7,140 nt of DNA from Planctomycetaceae bacterium (GTDB lineage Bacteria > Planctomycetota > Planctomycetia > Pirellulales > Pirellulaceae), in contig JAHEAM010000197.1 in the NCBI GenBank assembly GCA_024642765.1, forward strand, positions 1-7,140, given 5' to 3'. Position numbers and translations under genes: made by a program. The notes beneath the pieces are model-generated. The model ran no database searches, was not told where the DNA came from, and saw only the letters and a program-made list of their open reading frames with translations. Shown piece after piece: positions 6,107-7,140 of the stretch; position 1 is the first letter of the stretch, and every line of letters starts with the position of its first letter.

Positions 6107-7072
6107 ATGAATGTATTTTTGCAGAGCATCAGCGAGGCGGCACCGGGGCGAAAATGGCAGTGGCTATTCAAGCAACGGTGGCCGGCGTATCACGATTGGT
6201 TTTTGAAACAAGGAGATAGCCACCGCCCGAAGTATCTCACGTGCGAAACTCAATTGCGGCGATACATGCCTGAGCTGATGCCGACGTTTGAGAAATTGGT
6301 CGAATTGAGTGGCGGTAGCGATCAAGCTGCTCGCTTCCTGAGCCTCTATTGCCCCACACCATACTTTGCTGGATGCTCCCAAGCAGTTTGGACCCGCACT
6401 GATCCTTTGCTAATCCGAAACTATGACTACGATCCGCTATTGTGGGACGCAATCGTTTGGCATTCGAGCTGGAATGGTCGTGCCGTTATTGCAATGTCGG
6501 ATTGTCTTTGGGGTGTCTTGGACGGCATCAACGACTCCGGGCTCAGCGTTTCCTTGGCGTTTGGCGGGCGGCGTGTCGTTGGCGTGGGATTTGGAATGCC
6601 GCTAATCTTGCGGTACATTTTGGAGACCTGTGAAACGACACACGAAGCCCAAGCAATCTTGACACGCGTACCCAGCCATATGGCCTATAACGTCACGGTT
6701 CTAGATGCGTCCGGAAATCATGTCACCGTCATGATTTCGCCAGGAAAAGACCCGATTATTTCGCGCTCTCAACTTGCCACAAATCATCAAGAACAAGTCG
6801 AGTGGAACGAACACGCTCGAGTAACGGCGACGCTTGACCGCGCTCACTTTCTTTCGTTACGTCTCCACGACGAATCCGAAACGGCAGAGCGTTTCCAATC
6901 GCACTTTTTGATGCCACCTCTCTACCAAACAAACTTCGAGCAGGGCTGGGGAACACTGTATACAGCAGTCTATCAACCTAGCCAACTTTCGGCTTGTTAT
7001 CGCTGGCCCGGGTACGAATTCGTGACATCCTTTCACGATTTCCCAGAGCGTGCCCTCTCGATCACTATCTAG
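6107..7072 (+). CDS. C45 / acyl-CoA:6-APA acyltransferase-like Ntn hydrolase
   Basis: This 321-residue protein matches the Ntn-hydrolase fold of the C45 (isopenicillin N acyltransferase-like) and choloylglycine hydrolase group. These enzymes cut themselves before a Cys, and the new N-terminal Cys then hydrolyses or transfers an amide-linked acyl group. The predicted self-cleavage site is Gly89-Cys90 in YFAGCSQAVW, followed at the usual distance by IRNYDYDP (103-110). WGVLDGINDSGLSVSL (about 135-150) and the Asn195 region (AYNVTVLDASG) also fit. The first 89 residues would be a propeptide; it is rich in Trp and basic residues and has no signal peptide, so action in the cytosol is expected. The gene begins 15 bp after the ATP-grasp stop in the same frame, without a clear Shine-Dalgarno, which suggests translational coupling. 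Family relatives include the insect enzyme Tan, which hydrolyses beta-alanyl-dopamine, so removal of an acyl group from an amine conjugate made by the ATP-grasp partner is a reasonable inference. Acyl transfer is the alternative. Confidence 0.85.
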   Translation: MNVFLQSISEAAPGRKWQWLFKQRWPAYHDWFLKQGDSHRPKYLTCETQLRRYMPELMPTFEKLVELSGGSDQAARFLSLYCPTPYFAGCSQAVWTRTDPLLIRNYDYDPLLWDAIVWHSSWNGRAVIAMSDCLWGVLDGINDSGLSVSLAFGGRRVVGVGFGMPLILRYILETCETTHEAQAILTRVPSHMAYNVTVLDASGNHVTVMISPGKDPIISRSQLATNHQEQVEWNEHARVTATLDRAHFLSLRLHDESETAERFQSHFLMPPLYQTNFEQGWGTLYTAVYQPSQLSACYRWPGYEFVTSFHDFPERALSITI

Positions 7073-7092
7073 ATTCTAAGGGCACCGAGGTT

Positions 7093-7140
7093 ATGCAAGC
7101 GAGTGTTTGCAATTACGTTGAGGTATGTCGTCTGTCGCTT
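7093..7140 (+). CDS. Possible start of a further gene (cut by the right edge)
   Basis: An ATG at 7093 opens a frame of 16 codons (MQASVCNYVEV and on) that runs to the window edge, with GAGG at 7087-7090 only 2 nt upstream, which is too close for a typical ribosome-binding site. A second ATG at 7125 in another frame also has GAGG just before it (7120-7123). Too little is visible to recognise a product, and it may not be a gene. A 5-bp inverted pair (TGCAA 7094-7098, TTGCA 7107-7111) overlaps the start. Confidence 0.15.
   Translation, partial: MQASVCNYVEVCRLSL

Noticed and set aside
6107..7072. Bile salt hydrolase
   Set aside because: The nucleophile is internal at residue 90 with a long propeptide, whereas typical bile salt hydrolases expose Cys2 after removal of Met; the motifs fit the C45 acyltransferase-like branch better.
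7073..7140. Terminator after the Ntn-hydrolase gene (TGCAA / TTGCA pair)
   Set aside because: The stem is only 5 bp, is not GC-rich and has no following T-run, so an intrinsic terminator cannot be supported.
1..7140. Phage, defence island, mobile element or CRISPR content
   Set aside because: No transposase, integrase, nuclease, toxin-antitoxin pair, direct-repeat array or terminal inverted repeats are seen; all five genes are metabolic.

Overview
All five genes in this window lie on the plus strand and encode soluble enzymes that handle amines, amino acids or amides. The first gene is cut by the left edge. I see no rRNA, tRNA, CRISPR array, transposase, integrase or long repeat. Base composition is near balanced by eye, codon usage looks even across all five genes, and the gaps between genes are about 100 bp with weak Shine-Dalgarno signals except before the ATP-grasp gene. 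This fits a free-living bacterium with a large genome. I lean weakly towards a planctomycete-like organism, but no marker gene in the window settles it.

Layout: (1) 3-518, the C-terminal part of a class III PLP-dependent aminotransferase of the 4-aminobutyrate aminotransferase (GabT) type, starting just before its PLP lysine. (2) 621-1553, a nitrilase-superfamily amidohydrolase with an intact Glu-Lys-Cys triad. (3) 1666-4479, a 937-residue fold-type-I Orn/Lys/Arg decarboxylase homologue, clearly longer than the usual bacterial enzymes because of an N-terminal extension and an insertion in the catalytic domain. (4) 4592-6091, a 499-residue ATP-grasp ligase of the biotin-carboxylase-like kind. 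(5) 6107-7072, a C45 / acyl-CoA:6-APA acyltransferase-like Ntn hydrolase, 15 bp downstream of gene 4 and in the same reading frame. A possible start of a further gene lies at the right edge. The intergenic gaps (102, 112, 112 and 15 bp) hold only weak candidate promoters, two good ribosome-binding sites and one short hairpin with a GNRA-type loop.

How they could work together (inference): the decarboxylase makes an amine from a basic amino acid; the ATP-grasp enzyme ligates an acyl or aminoacyl group to an amine; the Ntn hydrolase cleaves or transfers that amide; the nitrilase-type enzyme hydrolyses an amide or carbamoyl group; and the omega-aminotransferase oxidises the terminal amine. This 'make, conjugate, process, deconjugate' logic resembles the gamma-glutamyl-putrescine route (PuuA ligase / PuuD hydrolase) and the C45 hydrolase Tan acting on beta-alanyl-amines, but uses different protein families. 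The complete set is the best candidate in the window for an undescribed pathway. Its substrates cannot be read from the sequence.
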